From: Collinsella sp.
GTDB lineage: Bacteria > Actinomycetota > Coriobacteriia > Coriobacteriales > Coriobacteriaceae
DNA: 27,815 nt
Assembly: GCA_018382295.1 (NCBI GenBank)
Contig: JAGZQF010000034.1
Coordinates: forward strand, 1-27,815
Reading direction: 5' to 3'
Shown: in pieces, positions 20,571 through 27,815 of the stretch
Layout: every line of letters begins with the position of its first letter
Position numbering within the stretch: the stretch's first letter is position 1
Translations under genes and position numbers: made by a program
The notes under the pieces: model-generated
Database searches by the model: none
What the model saw: only the letters and a program-made list of their open reading frames with translations
Told to the model about the DNA's origin: nothing

Positions 20571-21299
20571 TTAGAACCTTCCCGGGTGCTCGGCGCACAG
20601 ATCGTCGCGCATGGCGTAGACGCGGTTCATGGCCTCGGACTCAAACCATGCCAGGCGCTCCTTGCGCTTGAGCTCGGCCGGTGCATCGGATAGCAAGATA
20701 GCCTTGCCTGCGCGGATCCAGCACTTTTTGGGGCGCATGATCTTTTTGCCCGTAGGCGTAATATCGGACCAACCGCAGATGGCGAGCGGGTTGACGGGTG
20801 CCTTGCCCATCTGGGCGATGAGCGCAAAGCCACCGTGGACCTCGGGCTTGATCTCGCGCGAGCGGATGCGCGTGCCCTCGGGGAAGATCAGGACGTCCTC
20901 GCCGCGCTGCAGCGCATGCTGGGCGGCGCGCAGGCACTTCATGTCGGCGGTGCCGCGCTCGACGGGAATACCACCCACGCGGCTAAAGGCCCAGCGTACG
21001 ATCTTGCTCTTGGCGAACTCGGACTTAAAAATGGGGCGGATGCGGCGGCCGCCAAAGAATAGCGCCGTCTCCACGGCCAGGAGCTCGGCCATCGAGGTGT
21101 GGTTGCAGATGACCACGCTGCCGCGGCCTTCTTGGCGCTCAAACAGCAAGTCGGCGTTCTCGACCTTCCAGCGCCACATGAGCTTGGAGAAGACCCACAG
21201 GATGCCCATGACCACGAAGACAGTGCCGCGGATGAGCGCCGGGAACTCGGCGTACGGGGCGTTGTAGTAATCCTCGGGCGTCTGCTTAAACAGGCGCAT
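20571..21299 (-). CDS. plsC: 1-acylglycerol-3-phosphate O-acyltransferase (PlsC-like)
   Basis: Transfers the second acyl chain to lysophosphatidic acid at the membrane. The 242-residue protein has an N-terminal hydrophobic segment (about 21-40), then acyltransferase block I as NHTSMAE (H67-X4-E72), block II KSEFAKSKIVRWAF, block III FPEGTR (139-144) and block IV around APVNPLAICG. The usual HX4D motif has Glu in place of Asp here, an unusual but conservative change. A perfect AAAGGAGGT precedes the ATG inside the end of cmk, 3 bases downstream of its stop. With gpsA and plsY it completes phosphatidic acid synthesis within this gene run. Confidence 0.9.
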   Translation of the reverse strand: MRLFKQTPEDYYNAPYAEFPALIRGTVFVVMGILWVFSKLMWRWKVENADLLFERQEGRGSVVICNHTSMAELLAVETALFFGGRRIRPIFKSEFAKSKIVRWAFSRVGGIPVERGTADMKCLRAAQHALQRGEDVLIFPEGTRIRSREIKPEVHGGFALIAQMGKAPVNPLAICGWSDITPTGKKIMRPKKCWIRAGKAILLSDAPAELKRKERLAWFESEAMNRVYAMRDDLCAEHPGRF

Positions 21300-21302
21300 G
21301 GG

Positions 21303-21989
21303 CTACCTCCTTTGGTTGATGAGGTCCTCGATAATGCGGACGACCTCATCTATGGTGTGGGCGGTGGAGTCGACGTGCACCGCGTCCTCGGCGGGCACGA
21401 GTGGCGCGACCTCGCGGCTGCTGTCGAGCTTGTCGCGCTGCTTGAGGGCGTCGAGGGTCTCGTCGACCTCGGCCTCGAGCTGCTCGGAGGTGAGCGGCTG
21501 GGCGTCGTTTTGGTGGCGCTGCAGCACGCGGCGACGGGCGCGCTCGCGCGGGTCGGCGGTCAGGAACACCTTGACCTGCGCGTTGGGGAACACAACGGTG
21601 CCGATGTCGCGACCTTCGGCCACGATATCGCGGTCTTCGGCTGCGCGGCGCTGATGGATGAGCATGGCGGCGCGCACGCCCGGGTAGGCCGAGACCTTGG
21701 AGACGTTGGCGTCCACCTGCGGGGTGCGGATGGCAGCCGAGGCGTCCTGGCCGTCGATGGTCAGGCGCGTGTCCTCGCCGGTGCCGTTGGTAAAGCGGAT
21801 TTCGATCTGCTCGGCGAGGGCGTCGATGGCCGCCTCGTCGTCCAGGTCGATGCCGCGATCGAGCGCGGCGAAGGTGACGGCGCGATACATGGCGCCCGTG
21901 TCGAGCTTGTTAAAGCCCAGCTGGCGGGCGATCTCCTTGGCGATAGTAGACTTGCCGGAACCGGCGGGGCCGTCGATGGCGACGATCAT
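21303..21989 (-). CDS. cmk: cytidylate kinase
   Basis: Phosphorylates CMP and dCMP using ATP. The 228-residue protein shows Walker A GPAGSGKST (7-15), the NMP-binding LDTGAMYRAVT, VAEGRDIGTVVFPNA and the lid arginines in DPRERARRR, with the family's LKQRDKLDSSRE near the C-terminus. AAAGGAAG precedes the ATG. A 66-base gap with a GC-rich stretch separates it from rluB. The order rluB-cmk-plsC-ispH-der is a common Gram-positive cluster. Confidence 0.96.
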   Translation of the reverse strand: MIVAIDGPAGSGKSTIAKEIARQLGFNKLDTGAMYRAVTFAALDRGIDLDDEAAIDALAEQIEIRFTNGTGEDTRLTIDGQDASAAIRTPQVDANVSKVSAYPGVRAAMLIHQRRAAEDRDIVAEGRDIGTVVFPNAQVKVFLTADPRERARRRVLQRHQNDAQPLTSEQLEAEVDETLDALKQRDKLDSSREVAPLVPAEDAVHVDSTAHTIDEVVRIIEDLINQRR

Positions 21990-22055
21990 GCAATGCTTCC
22001 TTTCGGTGGTTGACGTGCTGGTATGGGACGCAGGCGCTGCGGCTTGGCGGGTTGC

Positions 22056-23021
22056 CTAGCCCGTGTAACGCTCGCGGTAGGTGTTGCGCTTGGGCGCGGA
22101 GCCGTGACTGCCGTGGTGGCGCGTACGGGTCGCGGGGGTTTCCTGGGGCTTGTCACCGCGCTTGGAGGCGGCCTGCTTGGGCGGGATACCGCCAGCCTTG
22201 AGGATCTGCACCTCGCGGTCGGTGAGCTCGCGCCACGAGCCCTTGGCCACGTCCTTGAGCTCAAGGCCGGCAAAGTTACAGCGATGCAGGCGGATCACCG
22301 GGTGGTGGATCTTGCTCAGCATGCGCTTGACCTGGTTCTTGCGGCCCTCGCGGATGATGACCTCCACGGCAGTGGTGCCGGGCTTGACGCCTTGCGGGGC
22401 CACCGCCTCGGCCTCGCGCGCGTTAATGACGCGGCAGATCGCCGGCTGGCACAGACCGTCGTCGAGCTCGATGCCGCGACGGAGTGGTTCCAGATCGCGA
22501 TCGGTCAGGTGGCCGTCCACCAGCGCCCGATAGGTCTTGTAGACGTGTTTGCTGGGGTGCAGCAGATCCTGCGACAGGTCGCCGTCGGTGGTAAAGAGCA
22601 AAAGGCCTGTGGTGTCGCGGTCCAGGCGACCCACCGGGAAGAGCCCCGGAAAGCGGTCGCGCGGGACCAGCTCGGCCACGCAGGGGCGCTCCTGGGGATC
22701 GCTCATGGTGGTGAGGTAGCCGGTCGGCTTGTAGAGCATCAGGTACACGGCGCCCTGGTTGAGCTTAACGGGCATGCCGTCGACCTCGATGTGGTCGCGG
22801 TCCACATCGACCTTGGTGCCCAGCTCGGTCGCGACCTGGCCGTTGACGGTCACGCGGCCTGCGGTCATCAGGTCCTCCGAGCCGCGGCGGCTCGCCACGC
22901 CTGCGCGTGCCAAAAAGCGCTGTAGGCGCATGGTGTGCGGGTAGACGGGCTGGGCATCGGTTGCGGGCGCGCCCGTGGCACCGGCGGCGCGCGTCTCCCC
23001 TGTTTCGTTAATCCTCGTCAT
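22056..23021 (-). CDS. rluB: rRNA pseudouridine synthase (RluB family)
   Basis: Isomerises a uridine in 23S rRNA. The 321-residue protein has an N-terminal Ala/Thr-rich extension of about 30 residues, an S4 RNA-binding domain (about 31-78; MRLQRFLARAGVASRRGSED), then the catalytic domain with Asp134 in FPVGRLDRDTTG, LLFTTDGDL and the C-terminal GRKNQVKRM. A basic tail of about 40 residues rich in Arg, His and Thr is probably disordered. The start at 23021 has GGAGG 6 bases upstream and overlaps scpB by 14 bases; an earlier in-frame ATG would intrude far into scpB. Confidence 0.93.
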   Translation of the reverse strand: MTRINETGETRAAGATGAPATDAQPVYPHTMRLQRFLARAGVASRRGSEDLMTAGRVTVNGQVATELGTKVDVDRDHIEVDGMPVKLNQGAVYLMLYKPTGYLTTMSDPQERPCVAELVPRDRFPGLFPVGRLDRDTTGLLLFTTDGDLSQDLLHPSKHVYKTYRALVDGHLTDRDLEPLRRGIELDDGLCQPAICRVINAREAEAVAPQGVKPGTTAVEVIIREGRKNQVKRMLSKIHHPVIRLHRCNFAGLELKDVAKGSWRELTDREVQILKAGGIPPKQAASKRGDKPQETPATRTRHHGSHGSAPKRNTYRERYTG

Positions 23022-23727
23022 GCATATCCTCCGAGGTGTCACCGGTGGGCAGAAACTCCTCTTCATCGGTGTCCTCAACATCGGTATCGAGCAGTTCGCG
23101 CTCTTCGTCCAGGTCCTCGGCCTGTTCCTCGAGCGTGGACTGAATGCTGCGGCCGCTCAGGCGCTCGCGGATAAACTGGCGCGACTGCTCGTCGGGGGCA
23201 AATTGCTCCAGATCGGGCAGGTCGCGGGTGGAGCGCAGACCGAACTTTTCCAAGAAGGCGTTGGTCGTGCCGTAGATGATTGCCTGACCGCGCTCGGGGT
23301 CGCGGCCGAGCTCACGCACCAGGCCCTTGTCCACGAGCGACGCGATAACGCCGTCGGAGTTGACGCCGCGGATACCTTTGACCACCTCGCGCGTGACGGG
23401 CTGGTGGTAGGCGATGACGGCCAGGGTCTCGAGCGCCGCCTGAGATAACTTTTGCGTGTCCCAGCTCAGCACGTAGGCCTCGACCACGTCGTGGTAGGCA
23501 GGGTGTGTAAACAGACGCCAGCCGCCGGCGACCTCGCGCAACTGAAAGCCGCGATTGGCCTCCTCGTACTCAACCTTGAGCTCGGCCAAAAGCGACGCGC
23601 ACTCGCCCGGGGCGATATCCAGTGCGCCGGCCAGCGCGGGCGCGCTCACGGGGTCGCTCGACACCAGCAGCAGCGCCTCGAGAGCGCCTTTGAGGCTGTT
23701 TGTCTCTAGCGTGGAAAGGGTTGACAT
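23008..23727 (-). CDS. scpB: segregation and condensation protein B
   Basis: ScpB dimerises and binds ScpA in the SMC condensin-like complex that compacts and separates chromosomes. The 239-residue protein contains the two winged-helix domains (LKGALEALLLVSSDPVSAPAL; SQAALETLAVIAYHQPVTRE; IRGVNSDGVIASLVDKGLV; YGTTNAFLEKFGL). The last 65 residues are highly acidic (DLDEERELLDTDVEDTDEEE), longer than in the Bacillus protein. AGGAG lies 8 bases before the ATG; an 11-base gap separates it from scpA. Confidence 0.95.
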   Translation of the reverse strand: MSTLSTLETNSLKGALEALLLVSSDPVSAPALAGALDIAPGECASLLAELKVEYEEANRGFQLREVAGGWRLFTHPAYHDVVEAYVLSWDTQKLSQAALETLAVIAYHQPVTREVVKGIRGVNSDGVIASLVDKGLVRELGRDPERGQAIIYGTTNAFLEKFGLRSTRDLPDLEQFAPDEQSRQFIRERLSGRSIQSTLEEQAEDLDEERELLDTDVEDTDEEEFLPTGDTSEDMHDED

Positions 23728-23738
23728 GGTAGCCGCTC

Positions 23739-24548
23739 CTATTCGGTGAGCTCGGGGCCCTCGCCGGGCACGTATGCCTCGGCGCCCTCGACGCGGTTGA
23801 TTTGAATGGTTCCAAAAATCTTGTCCTGGCTCAGCGTAAGCGAGCCGCGCTTGGCGAGCTCGAGCATGGCCAGGAAGGTGACAACGAGCTGCTCAGTCGT
23901 GGCGTCGCCGTCCAGCAGCTCGCGGAAGGTGCAGGTTTGGTGCGCCATGGTAAAGCGGTCGACCGAGGCCACCGTCAGGTCGAGCGGCACGCGATGCGGA
24001 GCCACGTGCTCGGCCTCCAGCAGGAAGGTCTGGCGCTTGCCGTCCAGGTCGGCGCAGATGACGGCGAGGCCGCGCAGGGTAATGCCGGCCAGGTAGTCGG
24101 GCATAAGGCCCAAGAACTCGGGGTCGGGACCGGCCACGCGCGGATGCATGCGGCTCTCGGCCTGCATGCGCGCGCCAAGAGCCGCTGCTGCGCCCTTAAA
24201 CTGCTTGTAGGCGATCAGGCGCTGGATAAGGACCTCGCGCAGTGCGTCGCCGCCGAGTGCGCTGAGTTCCTCGAGCTCATCGTCTTCCTCGTCATCGTCG
24301 TCTTCCTTGCGCGGGGCCTCCTGGGGCACCAGCGAGGCGGCCTTGATGTCCAAAAGGGTTGCCGCGACCAGCAAAAAGTCGCTCGCCACGTCCAGGTCCA
24401 GTGCCTCGATGCGCTCGACCTCGGCAAGGTATTGCTCGGCCACCTCGCTGATGGAGATGGCGCCGATATCTACTTTTTGGCGGGTTACCAGCTGCAGCAG
24501 CAGGTCGAACGGTCCGCTGTAGACCTGCGTCGACACGCGATACGACAT
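23739..24548 (-). CDS. scpA: segregation and condensation protein A (kleisin)
   Basis: ScpA is the kleisin subunit that bridges the SMC heads. The 269-residue protein has the N-terminal SMC-neck helix (YSGPFDLLLQLVTRQKVDIG, ISISEVAEQYL), the FLLVAATLLDIKAASLVP helix, a very acidic middle (EDDDDEEDDELEEL) and the C-terminal winged helix (LVVTFLAMLELAKRGSLTLSQ). It is of standard length for the family. The ATG at 24548 follows an AAAGGAGGT site. It is co-directional with scpB, which encodes its partner. Confidence 0.95.
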   Translation of the reverse strand: MSYRVSTQVYSGPFDLLLQLVTRQKVDIGAISISEVAEQYLAEVERIEALDLDVASDFLLVAATLLDIKAASLVPQEAPRKEDDDDEEDDELEELSALGGDALREVLIQRLIAYKQFKGAAAALGARMQAESRMHPRVAGPDPEFLGLMPDYLAGITLRGLAVICADLDGKRQTFLLEAEHVAPHRVPLDLTVASVDRFTMAHQTCTFRELLDGDATTEQLVVTFLAMLELAKRGSLTLSQDKIFGTIQINRVEGAEAYVPGEGPELTE

Positions 24549-24598
24549 CTTCGACCTCCTTTGACGGCGCCTTCGCGGCGCGGTTTGGGTGCATGTTG

Positions 24599-24617
24599 CG
24601 ACCGTTTTGCACGGTCG
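24599..24617 (-). promoter_or_regulatory. hairpin between the M50 protease gene and scpA
   Basis: CGACCGT (24599-24605) and ACGGTCG (24611-24617) form a perfect 7-bp stem in the 84-base gap, the largest in this gene run. There is no T-run. It may be an RNA processing or weak attenuation site. Confidence 0.4.
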
Positions 24618-24632
24618 ACCTGTAAGTTTACC

Positions 24633-25316
24633 TTAGATGCCGGCGATTGCGAAGTCGAGCAGCCGCTCAGCCAGCGGATACACGGTAACGTCGAAATAGC
24701 GGCCGATCACGTCGATGCCGGTCCACATGGGCAGCAGGTACAGCACGATGATAAGAATCGGCATGGCATACTGCTGCAGACGATAGTAGTTGGCGAGCGC
24801 CTTGCCTTTGAGGAGCGGCACGATGATCGACGAGCCGTCGAGCGGCGGGATCGGGATAAGGTTAAAGAACGCAAGCGACAGGTTGACCACGATAAAGGTG
24901 GAGCCGAAGTTCATGATTTGGGACGCCAAGGAAAAGGACATGCTGGCGTAGAGGTTGCCGTATGCTGCGTGCATGAGAGCGGCCGCAAGGCACGCGAGTG
25001 CGATGTTCGATGCGGGGCCGGCCGCGCTCACCAGGACCTCGTCGCGCTTGGGGTGCTTGAGGTTGTTGAGGTAGACGGGCACCGGCTTGGCAAAGGCGAA
25101 CACCGGGCCACCGGCGGCGAGCATGAGCAGCGGCAGCAGGATGGTACCGAACGGGTCGATGTGGTTGAGTGGGTTGAGCGAGACACGGCCACGCGAGCGG
25201 GCCGTCTTGTCGCCGAGCGCCCAGGCAGCGGCGGCGTGTGCGCTCTCGTGGATGACGATGCCAACGATGACGGCGACGGCGCTGGCGAGTAGGTTCATGA
25301 GGTAGCTGCTGGACAT
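24633..25316 (-). CDS. site-2 protease-like zinc metalloprotease (M50 family)
   Basis: This is a 227-residue polytopic membrane protein. The zinc-binding HESAH lies in the first helix (VIVGIVIHESAHAAAAWALG, about residues 13-32). The third ligand lies in the later NLIPIPPLDGS motif, and NPLNHIDPFGT follows the first helix, all typical of the short bacterial rhomboid-neighbour S2P (YwhC-like) group that lacks a PDZ domain. Such enzymes cut within membranes; the substrate is unknown. The start at 25316 has only a G-rich upstream stretch rather than a clear SD; a longer frame upstream is antisense-like. It follows the small membrane protein gene by 10 bases and may be coupled to it. Confidence 0.88.
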   Translation of the reverse strand: MSSSYLMNLLASAVAVIVGIVIHESAHAAAAWALGDKTARSRGRVSLNPLNHIDPFGTILLPLLMLAAGGPVFAFAKPVPVYLNNLKHPKRDEVLVSAAGPASNIALACLAAALMHAAYGNLYASMSFSLASQIMNFGSTFIVVNLSLAFFNLIPIPPLDGSSIIVPLLKGKALANYYRLQQYAMPILIIVLYLLPMWTGIDVIGRYFDVTVYPLAERLLDFAIAGI

Positions 25317-25326
25317 GGCGCCCCCC

Positions 25327-25623
25327 CTAGCGGACGCGGCGCGAGGCGCGCGTGAGCAGGTAATCGGCCACAAACAGGATGACGGCAACGATGGCGTAAT
25401 CCAGGCGGAACACGCCGCCAAAGGGCGACGTGATGACGCCGTAGCCGGCGATGGCGCTCGGCAGCGCGCGCGAGAGCTCAACGACAAAGCCGACAATCTG
25501 CAGCTTGGCGGTGAGGCCGCTAAAGCACAGCAGCACGGTCATCGCGCTCATAAAGATGCCGCAGATGCGACAGGCGATGGCGATGGTGCTCATCGCCACG
25601 GCGGCGGCCTTACGAGAGTTCAC
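25327..25623 (-). CDS. small hypothetical membrane protein
   Basis: This is a 98-residue protein. A GTG start at 25623 is preceded at 7 bases by GAGGAG and overlaps the end of the ABC-F gene by 14 bases; an ATG at 25593 is an alternative with no good ribosome binding site. Hydrophobic segments lie at about residues 22-36 (IFMSAMTVLLCFSGL), 39-50 and 75-90 (LDYAIVAVILFVADYLL), and the C-terminus is basic (TRASRRVR). No family recognised. It lies between the ABC-F and M50 protease genes in the same direction. Confidence 0.65.
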   Translation of the reverse strand: MNSRKAAAVAMSTIAIACRICGIFMSAMTVLLCFSGLTAKLQIVGFVVELSRALPSAIAGYGVITSPFGGVFRLDYAIVAVILFVADYLLTRASRRVR

Positions 25624-27643
25624 GCGCGGTCTCCTCTTCGATCTGGGTGGAAAGCTCCAGCCATTCGTCCTCGAGCTTGGGCAGCTCTTGCTTAAGGCCG
25701 TTATATTCCCCCAGCGCGGCGTTGAACTTATCCTGATCGGCATAAAGCTCTTCGCTTGCCATCAATTCCATAAGCTCGTCATAGCGGGCACGCTTTTTGT
25801 CGAGCTCCGCCTCGATCTTCTTAAGCTGGTTGCGCACGCCCTTGAGCTTTTTGTTGAGCGCGGCGCGGGCCTGGGCCTCGGCGCGCTTTTGCTCCTTGGT
25901 CTTTTTGCCCTCGGCCGGCTTAGGCGCCGCGGCGGGGGTGTCGGCCTGGGCGGCGCTGGCTTTGGAGGGCTTAGCCGCAGTGGGCGCGCTCTCCCCTGCT
26001 GCCTCGGCGGCGGCGCGGGCAGCGAGGTCCTCGCGCTTGTAGAGGTAGTAGTCGTAGTCGCCGTCGTAGACCGTGACCTTGCCGTCGCGGATGTCGATCA
26101 CGCGGTTGGCCACGGCGCGCACAAGGTGCTCGTCGTGACTGATCAGCACGATGGTGCCGGGGAAGTTTTGCAAGGCGTTCTCGAGCATGTCCACCGAGTC
26201 GATGTCCAGGTGGTTGGTAGGCTCGTCCAGGCACAGGAGCGCCTCGGGCGCCACGAGCATCTTGGCCAGGGCCAGACGCGCCTTTTCGCCGCCGGAGAGG
26301 ACGCGTACCTGCTTTTCGATGGAATCGTTGTCGCTAAACAGGAAGGCGCCCAGCAGGCTGCGCTGCTGCGGGACGGTCCATTTGGGCGTGACGGTGTCGA
26401 TTTCTTGCAGGACGGTGTTGGACTCGGTCATGCCCTCGAGCGCGTGCTGGGCATAGTAGGCCACACCCACGTTGGTGCCCAGATCGCGGGTGCCGGAGGT
26501 GGGCGGCTCCAGGCCGGCGATGATCTTCATGAGGGTGGACTTGCCGGCGCCGTTAGGACCGACGAGCGCCACGTGCTCGCCGCGGTAGAGCTTGAGGTCG
26601 ATGTCGCTGTAGATGTGCTTGTCGCCGTAGGATTTGGATACGCCCTCCAGGCCCACGACCATGTCACCGGAGCGCGGCGGATCGGGGAACTTAAAGTCGA
26701 TGTGCTTGTGGCCTTCGGGCAGGATGACGAGCTCCTTTTTGATCTGCTCGATCTTGCGGATGCGCTCCTGGGCCTGGGCTGCCTTGGTGGGCTTGTAGCG
26801 GAACTTGTCGACGAAGACCTGCATGTGGGCGATGTCGCGCTCCTGGGCAGCACGCTTGGCGCGCATCTGCTCCAGGTTGTCCTCGCGCTGCTTGAGGTAG
26901 CTGCTGTAGTTGCCGGTGTAGGTGGTTACGCGGCGGTTCTCGAGCGCGGCGACGTGGTCGACGCAGGCGTCCATGAAGGCGCGGTCGTGGCTGACGATGA
27001 GGACGGCGCCGTCGTAGTTCGCGATAAAGCCGCGCAGCCACTGGACGCTTTCGAGGTCCAGGTGGTTGGTGGGCTCGTCCAGAAGCAGCAGGTCGGGGTG
27101 GCGCAGGAAGAGCTTGGCGAGCGCGATGCGCATTTGCCAGCCGCCTGAGAACTCGGAGCACGGGCGCTCAAAGTCGGTGACCTTAAAGCCCAGGCCGGAC
27201 AGGATTTTGCGCGCGTTGCTCTCGAGCTCGTAGCCGCCCAGGTGCTCAAAGCGGTCCTGGACCAGGCCGTATTCGTTAAGGAGTGCATCGACGTCCTTGC
27301 CCTGCTCGGAGAGCTCGGTGATCTGGGCCTGCAGCTCTTTGGCGCGCTCGCCCATGCGGCGGATTTCCTTGGCGGCGGCCATGACCTCTGCGAGGATGGC
27401 GGTGTCCTTGTGCTCCAAGTTGGTTTCCTGCTCTAGGTAACCCACCTGGCAGTCCTTGGCGTACTGGACCTGGCCGGAGTCGGGGCTGTCGATGCCCATG
27501 ATGATCTTGAGCATGGTGGTTTTGCCGGCGCCATTGGGTCCCACGAGCGCAAAACGCTCGCCGGGGTTGATCTGGAAGGACGCGCCGCTAAAGAGGACGC
27601 GCGCGCCGAAGCTTTTTTCGATCTTGTCGACCAGGAGGATCAT
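25610..27643 (-). CDS. ABC-F family ATPase (Uup/YdiF-like)
   Basis: This is a soluble 677-residue protein with two ABC domains and no membrane segments, the layout of ABC-F factors that act on ribosomes. Domain 1 has Walker A GPNGAGKTT (35-43), signature EFSGGWQMRIALAKL and LLLDEPTNHLDLE. The inter-domain linker is the charged helix pair around KRAAQERDIAHMQVFVDKFR. Domain 2 has GPNGAGKST, LSGGEKARLALAK and LDEPTNHLD. An Ala/Pro-rich spacer leads to a C-terminal coiled coil of about 85 residues (NQLKKIEAELDKKRARYDEL) like that of Uup and YdiF. It could be a housekeeping translation factor; nothing here shows antibiotic resistance. AAAGG lies 7 bases before the ATG, 31 bases after the tRNA-Ala terminator. 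Confidence 0.93.
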   Translation of the reverse strand: MILLVDKIEKSFGARVLFSGASFQINPGERFALVGPNGAGKTTMLKIIMGIDSPDSGQVQYAKDCQVGYLEQETNLEHKDTAILAEVMAAAKEIRRMGERAKELQAQITELSEQGKDVDALLNEYGLVQDRFEHLGGYELESNARKILSGLGFKVTDFERPCSEFSGGWQMRIALAKLFLRHPDLLLLDEPTNHLDLESVQWLRGFIANYDGAVLIVSHDRAFMDACVDHVAALENRRVTTYTGNYSSYLKQREDNLEQMRAKRAAQERDIAHMQVFVDKFRYKPTKAAQAQERIRKIEQIKKELVILPEGHKHIDFKFPDPPRSGDMVVGLEGVSKSYGDKHIYSDIDLKLYRGEHVALVGPNGAGKSTLMKIIAGLEPPTSGTRDLGTNVGVAYYAQHALEGMTESNTVLQEIDTVTPKWTVPQQRSLLGAFLFSDNDSIEKQVRVLSGGEKARLALAKMLVAPEALLCLDEPTNHLDIDSVDMLENALQNFPGTIVLISHDEHLVRAVANRVIDIRDGKVTVYDGDYDYYLYKREDLAARAAAEAAGESAPTAAKPSKASAAQADTPAAAPKPAEGKKTKEQKRAEAQARAALNKKLKGVRNQLKKIEAELDKKRARYDELMELMASEELYADQDKFNAALGEYNGLKQELPKLEDEWLELSTQIEEETARELS

Positions 27644-27674
27644 GGTGCCGCCTTTGACCTTGTGTGCCTATATG

Positions 27675-27703
27675 AAAAAAGGCCCCAACTTGCGTTGGAG
27701 CCT
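27675..27703 (-). terminator. terminator after tRNA-Ala, ahead of the ABC-F gene
   Basis: On the minus strand GGCTCCAAC and GTTGGGGCC (one mismatch or G-U) form a stem with a GCAA loop, followed by six T's. Confidence 0.85.
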
Positions 27704-27718
27704 CATTCAATGCTCAGG

Positions 27719-27791
27719 TGGAGACGAGGGGGATCGAACCCCTGACCTCTTGACTGCCAGTCAAGCGCTCTCCCAGCTGAGCTACGCCCCC
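27719..27791 (-). tRNA. tRNA-Ala(GGC)
   Basis: The minus-strand cloverleaf has acceptor GGGGGCG pairing with CGTCTCC (two G-U pairs), D arm AGCTCAGCTGGGAGAGC, anticodon stem CTTGA/TCAAG with loop CTGGCAG (anticodon GGC), T arm GGTTCGATCCC and discriminator A. CCA is not encoded. Confidence 0.93.
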
Positions 27792-27803
27792 GTGCGAAGA
27801 TGT

Positions 27804-27809
27804 ACTATA
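27804..27809 (-). promoter_or_regulatory. -10 box of tRNA-Ala
   Basis: TATAGT on the minus strand ends 12 bases before the tRNA 5' end. The -35 would lie beyond the end of the window. Confidence 0.5.
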
Positions 27810-27815
27810 CGGGAA

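Overview
The window looks like chromosome of a high-GC Gram-positive gut bacterium of the Coriobacteriia, most likely Collinsella. This is inferred from codon use and from the actinobacterial-style gene order coaBC / zinc-ribbon protein / Nif3 / cysteine desulfurase / rpe / gpsA / plsY / der / DUF512 / ispH / plsC / cmk / rluB / scpB / scpA; no database search was possible. It has two halves that meet at a tRNA-Pro gene (10571-10647, minus).

Accessory half (1-10570). Positions 1-6100 hold poorly conserved, often broken genes: a frameshifted small gene, two small membrane proteins, a 41-codon hydrophobic peptide gene resembling holin-like/type I toxins, a 36-bp perfect palindrome, an IS30 transposase fragment interrupted by an IS21 fragment (frameshifted istB plus the tail of istA), two unrecognised genes that collide tail to tail, and a DUF1648 membrane protein.

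Positions 6200-10260 hold the most interesting locus: three tandem plus-strand genes that share a prepilin-like leader, an N-terminal pilin helix and a Gly-rich linker but carry different C-terminal heads. Gene 1 has a BspA-like/DUF285 repeat head; genes 2 and 3 have a DUF6273 head, whose fold I expect to be C-type-lectin-like. Each leader contains a poly-G tract (11, 6+3 and 8 G) right after two overlapping ATG codons in different frames, and each tract sits in a two-part hairpin whose inner stem shows compensatory changes between copies. As sequenced, gene 1 is in frame, gene 2 is in frame through the leader but broken by an 11-bp tandem duplication and a C-run insertion, and gene 3 is out of frame by one G. 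This looks like a phase-variable family of pilin-anchored adhesins. Genes 2 and 3 are each followed by a terminator and a shared 3' repeat of about 185 bp. An orphan RelB/DUF6290-type antitoxin lies between them.

Housekeeping half (10571-27815). Eighteen tightly packed minus-strand protein genes run from an ABC-F ATPase (27643) to coaBC (10728), bracketed by tRNA-Ala(GGC) and tRNA-Pro(GGG). Intergenic gaps are at most 84 bp and there are several ATGA or longer overlaps, so long co-transcribed units are likely. The functions are coenzyme A synthesis, cysteine desulfuration, phospholipid synthesis (gpsA, plsY, plsC), ribosome assembly (der), isoprenoids (ispH), nucleotide metabolism (cmk), rRNA pseudouridylation (rluB) and chromosome segregation (scpA/scpB). 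The der gene, normally essential, is frameshifted as given; loss of a CGCT tandem copy would explain it, and an assembly error is a serious possibility.
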